A DNA stretch of 5,924 nucleotides from Candidatus Cloacimonadota bacterium. GTDB taxonomy: Bacteria; Cloacimonadota; Cloacimonadia; Cloacimonadales; TCS61. The position numbers and the translations under genes are program-made. Location of the stretch: positions 1-5,924 of the forward strand of contig DAOVQH010000168.1 of the NCBI GenBank assembly GCA_030628755.1. Direction: 5' to 3'. Position 1 is the first letter of the stretch; each line of letters starts with the position of its first letter. Positions 3,655-5,924 of this stretch are shown piece by piece. Below the pieces are notes generated by a model. It searched no databases, was not told the origin of the DNA, and saw only the letters and a list, made by a program, of their open reading frames with translations.

Positions 3655-5859
3655 ATGGATACTGTCTCAATTCTACCAGCAAAAAGCATCGGCAGGAATT
3701 TTATTCCTGCTGAGTACCTTCAAGATGGAAAAGATGAGTATTATTATCGCAATATACAGAATCCAAAGTCAAAAGCAGAATGGCGACATCTACGGTCAGA
3801 TGAAGTAAACAGGCTTATAAAAAATAACAATAAGTCTAACAACTGGGAAGAAATACTCGTTACAGATCAATTTGATCCCGGGCAGATAAAAGATTCAGAA
3901 TTTTTAGGACTTGTACGAATTGGCAGTGTACGAAATATAATTCTTGAACATCACGAGCTTAAGTTGCCTGTAGGCATTACAAACAGCACTATTATTTCTT
4001 GCGATATAGGAGATGATGTGGCAATTCACCATGTTCGATATTTATCACATTACATTATAGGAAATCGCTGTATACTTTCAAATATCGACGAAGTGCATAT
4101 AACTAATCATGCAAAATTCGGCAATGGAATTATCAAAGAAGGTGAACAGGAAAAAGTGCGTATCTGGCTGGACCTGATGAATGAAACCGGTTGTCGTAAG
4201 ATTTTACCTTTTGATGGTATGATAACTGCTGATGCTTATATTTGGGCAAAATATCGCGATGATGTAGCCTTGCAAGAAAGACTAAAAGAGATTACGCAAA
4301 ATAGTTTTGATTCTCATCGTGGTTATTACGGTTCGATAGGAAATCAGTGTGTGATAAAGAATTCTCGTATTCTCAAAGATGTAAAAGTGGGCTCCCATTG
4401 CTACATTAAAGGTGCTAATAAACTTAAAAACCTGACCATAAACTCATCTCAGGAAGAATCCACACAAATAGGAGAAGGAGTAGAATTAGTAAATGGGATA
4501 ATCGGTTTTGGTTGCCATATTTTCTACGGTTGCAAGGCAGTTAGATTTATTCTAGGCGATAATTCAAACCTCAAATACGGAGCACGGCTTATCAACTCTT
4601 TTCTTGGAGATAATTCTACCATTTCCTGCTGTGAAGTTTTGAATAATCTCATCTTCCCGGCACACGAACAGCATCATAACAATTCATTTCTTATTGCATC
4701 TGTTGTTATGGGTCAAAGTAACATAGCAGCAGGCGCCACAATCGGCTCAAATCATAATAGCAGGGCAAACGATAATGAAATTCAGGCAGGGCGTGGATTC
4801 TGGCCAGGGCTATGCTCCAGCGTCAAACATTCCTGTCGGTTTGCTTCTTTTGTACTTCTTTCCAAAGCAGCTTATCCAGCTGAGCTTGATATTCCTATGC
4901 CATTTTCGCTTCTCAACAACAATGAGGTAAAAGGTCAATTGGAGGTTTTACCAGCTTTTTGGTGGTTATACAATATGTACGCTCTGGCAAGAAATACCTG
5001 GAAGTTCCAGAATCGTGACAAGCGTAAGAACAAGGTTCAAAATATTGAATTTGATTCTTTAGCACCTGATACTGTAGAAGAGATATTTAATGCTCTTCGA
5101 TTGTTGGAGATATGGACTGGTAAAGCAAGTTTACGCAGCAAAGATGAATCAACAGATAATAAAGATGATAAAGAACTCGCACAGATCGGGCGTGAGCTTC
5201 TATTGGGACCTGAAAAGCAAGTAAACAGTTTGGAAATTCTTGGTGATAATATGGAAAAATCTAATCGGAAGGTTGTGATCCTTAAAGTATATAAATCCTA
5301 TCATGTATATCGTGATATGCTCCATTATTATGGGATTAAGAATCTATTGGAATATATGAATGTAAATCCGAAAGCTGATTTTTCATCAATATGTAAAGTT
5401 TTGAAAGGAGAGCGTGAAGAAAAATGGGTAAACCTTGGAGGGCAACTTATTCCAGAGAAAGATGTCGATCAGTTGCGAGCTGATATTGGCTCTGGCAAAC
5501 TGACTAACTGGACAGAAATCCATCGCAGGTATGATACTCTCTGGGAAAGATATCCATTGGAAAAGCAAAAACATGCGTATGCGACAATTTGCAAACTACT
5601 TGGAACAGATAACCTCACAAAAGAACAGTGGGTATCAGCTTTAGATAAAGCAATAGAGATTCAGGAATTTATCAGGAACCAGGTTTATGTTTCCAGGAAA
5701 AAGGATTTTGATAATCCGTTCCGCCAGGCAACCTTTAGAAATATGGATGAGATGACTGCTGCAATTGGAACCATAGAAGACAACAGTTTTGTGAAACAAG
5801 TACGAAATGAAACAGAGGATTTCAAAAAATTAATAGAAGAAATCAAAAGCAAGAACTAA
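3655..5859 (+). CDS. DUF4954-family left-handed beta-helix (hexapeptide-repeat) protein of unknown function
   Basis: A 734-residue protein with no signal peptide or membrane segment, hence probably cytoplasmic. Residues 28-100 form an N-terminal region with the words EWRHLRSDEVNRLI and FLGLVRIG seen in this family. Hexapeptide-like turns follow at about 105-160 (IGDDVAIHHV, IIGNRCILSNID) and again at about 225-365 (IGNQCVIKNS, VGSHCYIKGA, IGEGVEL, LGDNSNLKYG, LGDNSTISC), split by a helical insert at 160-222. A highly distinctive block follows: HEQHHNNSFLIAS (337-349), MGQSNIAAGATIGSNHNSRA (352-371), GRGFWPG (379-385), KHSCRFASF (391-399) and ELDIPMPFSLL (410-420). His341, His367 and His392 are candidates for catalysis or ligand binding. 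Residues 430-734 are mostly helical; the far end may be a separate domain. I recognise this as DUF4954 from memory. The fold is shared with nucleotide-sugar acyl- and pyrophosphoryl-transferases such as LpxA and GlmU, but no activity is proven. AAGGAG at 3643-3648 precedes the ATG by six bases. It stands alone, with no operon partner in view. Confidence 0.85.
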   Translation: MDTVSILPAKSIGRNFIPAEYLQDGKDEYYYRNIQNPKSKAEWRHLRSDEVNRLIKNNNKSNNWEEILVTDQFDPGQIKDSEFLGLVRIGSVRNIILEHHELKLPVGITNSTIISCDIGDDVAIHHVRYLSHYIIGNRCILSNIDEVHITNHAKFGNGIIKEGEQEKVRIWLDLMNETGCRKILPFDGMITADAYIWAKYRDDVALQERLKEITQNSFDSHRGYYGSIGNQCVIKNSRILKDVKVGSHCYIKGANKLKNLTINSSQEESTQIGEGVELVNGIIGFGCHIFYGCKAVRFILGDNSNLKYGARLINSFLGDNSTISCCEVLNNLIFPAHEQHHNNSFLIASVVMGQSNIAAGATIGSNHNSRANDNEIQAGRGFWPGLCSSVKHSCRFASFVLLSKAAYPAELDIPMPFSLLNNNEVKGQLEVLPAFWWLYNMYALARNTWKFQNRDKRKNKVQNIEFDSLAPDTVEEIFNALRLLEIWTGKASLRSKDESTDNKDDKELAQIGRELLLGPEKQVNSLEILGDNMEKSNRKVVILKVYKSYHVYRDMLHYYGIKNLLEYMNVNPKADFSSICKVLKGEREEKWVNLGGQLIPEKDVDQLRADIGSGKLTNWTEIHRRYDTLWERYPLEKQKHAYATICKLLGTDNLTKEQWVSALDKAIEIQEFIRNQVYVSRKKDFDNPFRQATFRNMDEMTAAIGTIEDNSFVKQVRNETEDFKKLIEEIKSKN

Positions 5860-5862
5860 CTC

Positions 5863-5896
5863 GCAACGACTGAAAGGAGTGTGAGTCGGGAATTGC
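5863..5896. repeat. Short interrupted hairpin after the DUF4954 gene
   Basis: CGACT (5867-5871) pairs with AGTCG (5884-5888) around a 12-base loop that contains AAAGGAG, and GCAA (5863-5866) pairs with TTGC (5893-5896) across a 4-base one-sided bulge. It starts three bases after the stop codon. There is no following T-run, so it is not a standard terminator. The AAAGGAG resembles a ribosome-binding site, but every nearby start codon (GTG 5879, GTG 5881, ATG 5898) runs into a stop within a few codons. The window ends before the element's context can be seen; it may be the edge of a longer RNA or repeat. Confidence 0.35.
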
Positions 5897-5924
5897 TATG
5901 AAAGATGCTAAATAGTTTTGTAAA

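Overview
The window is AT-rich bacterial DNA with every recognisable gene on the + strand. The cell-wall gene tail at the left edge (murA), the UDP-GlcNAc 2-epimerase and the large DUF4954-type beta-helix protein suggest a Gram-negative bacterium of the Bacteroidota/Fibrobacterota/Cloacimonadota kind. That assignment is an inference from gene families only and is weak.

Layout. Bases 1-116 are the last 37 codons of murA. After a 9-base gap comes mnmA (126-1175), the tRNA 2-thiouridylase, and after a 61-base gap wecB (1237-2331), the non-hydrolysing UDP-GlcNAc 2-epimerase. Thirteen bases after wecB a 68-codon gene (2345-2551) encodes a ribbon-helix-helix antitoxin-like protein with no toxin beside it; a perfect 9-bp inverted repeat lies inside its 5' coding region. 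Bases 2552-2829 hold no gene but carry a structured, nearly palindromic repeat (about 2659-2804) that contains a terminator-like hairpin (2712-2747). Next is a free-standing YbaK/ProX-type aminoacyl-tRNA deacylase (2830-3294), then a 360-base gene-free stretch with a pyrimidine tract, a possible promoter and a second inverted repeat (3553-3624). The largest gene (3655-5859) encodes a 734-residue hexapeptide-repeat protein of unknown function. The last 65 bases hold a short hairpin and no gene.

How the genes fit together. MurA and WecB both draw on UDP-GlcNAc, for peptidoglycan and for ManNAc-containing surface polysaccharide respectively. MnmA and the YbaK-type protein both act on tRNA, one modifying the wobble base and one removing wrong amino acids. 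The first four genes could form one transcription unit ending at the 2712-2747 hairpin; the deacylase and the DUF4954 gene each have a strong Shine-Dalgarno sequence and look separately expressed. No CRISPR array, rRNA, tRNA, transposase or integrase gene was seen.

Most of the window is housekeeping. The parts that merit a second look are the uncharacterised DUF4954 protein, the solitary antitoxin gene with its internal palindrome, and the three structured non-coding segments.
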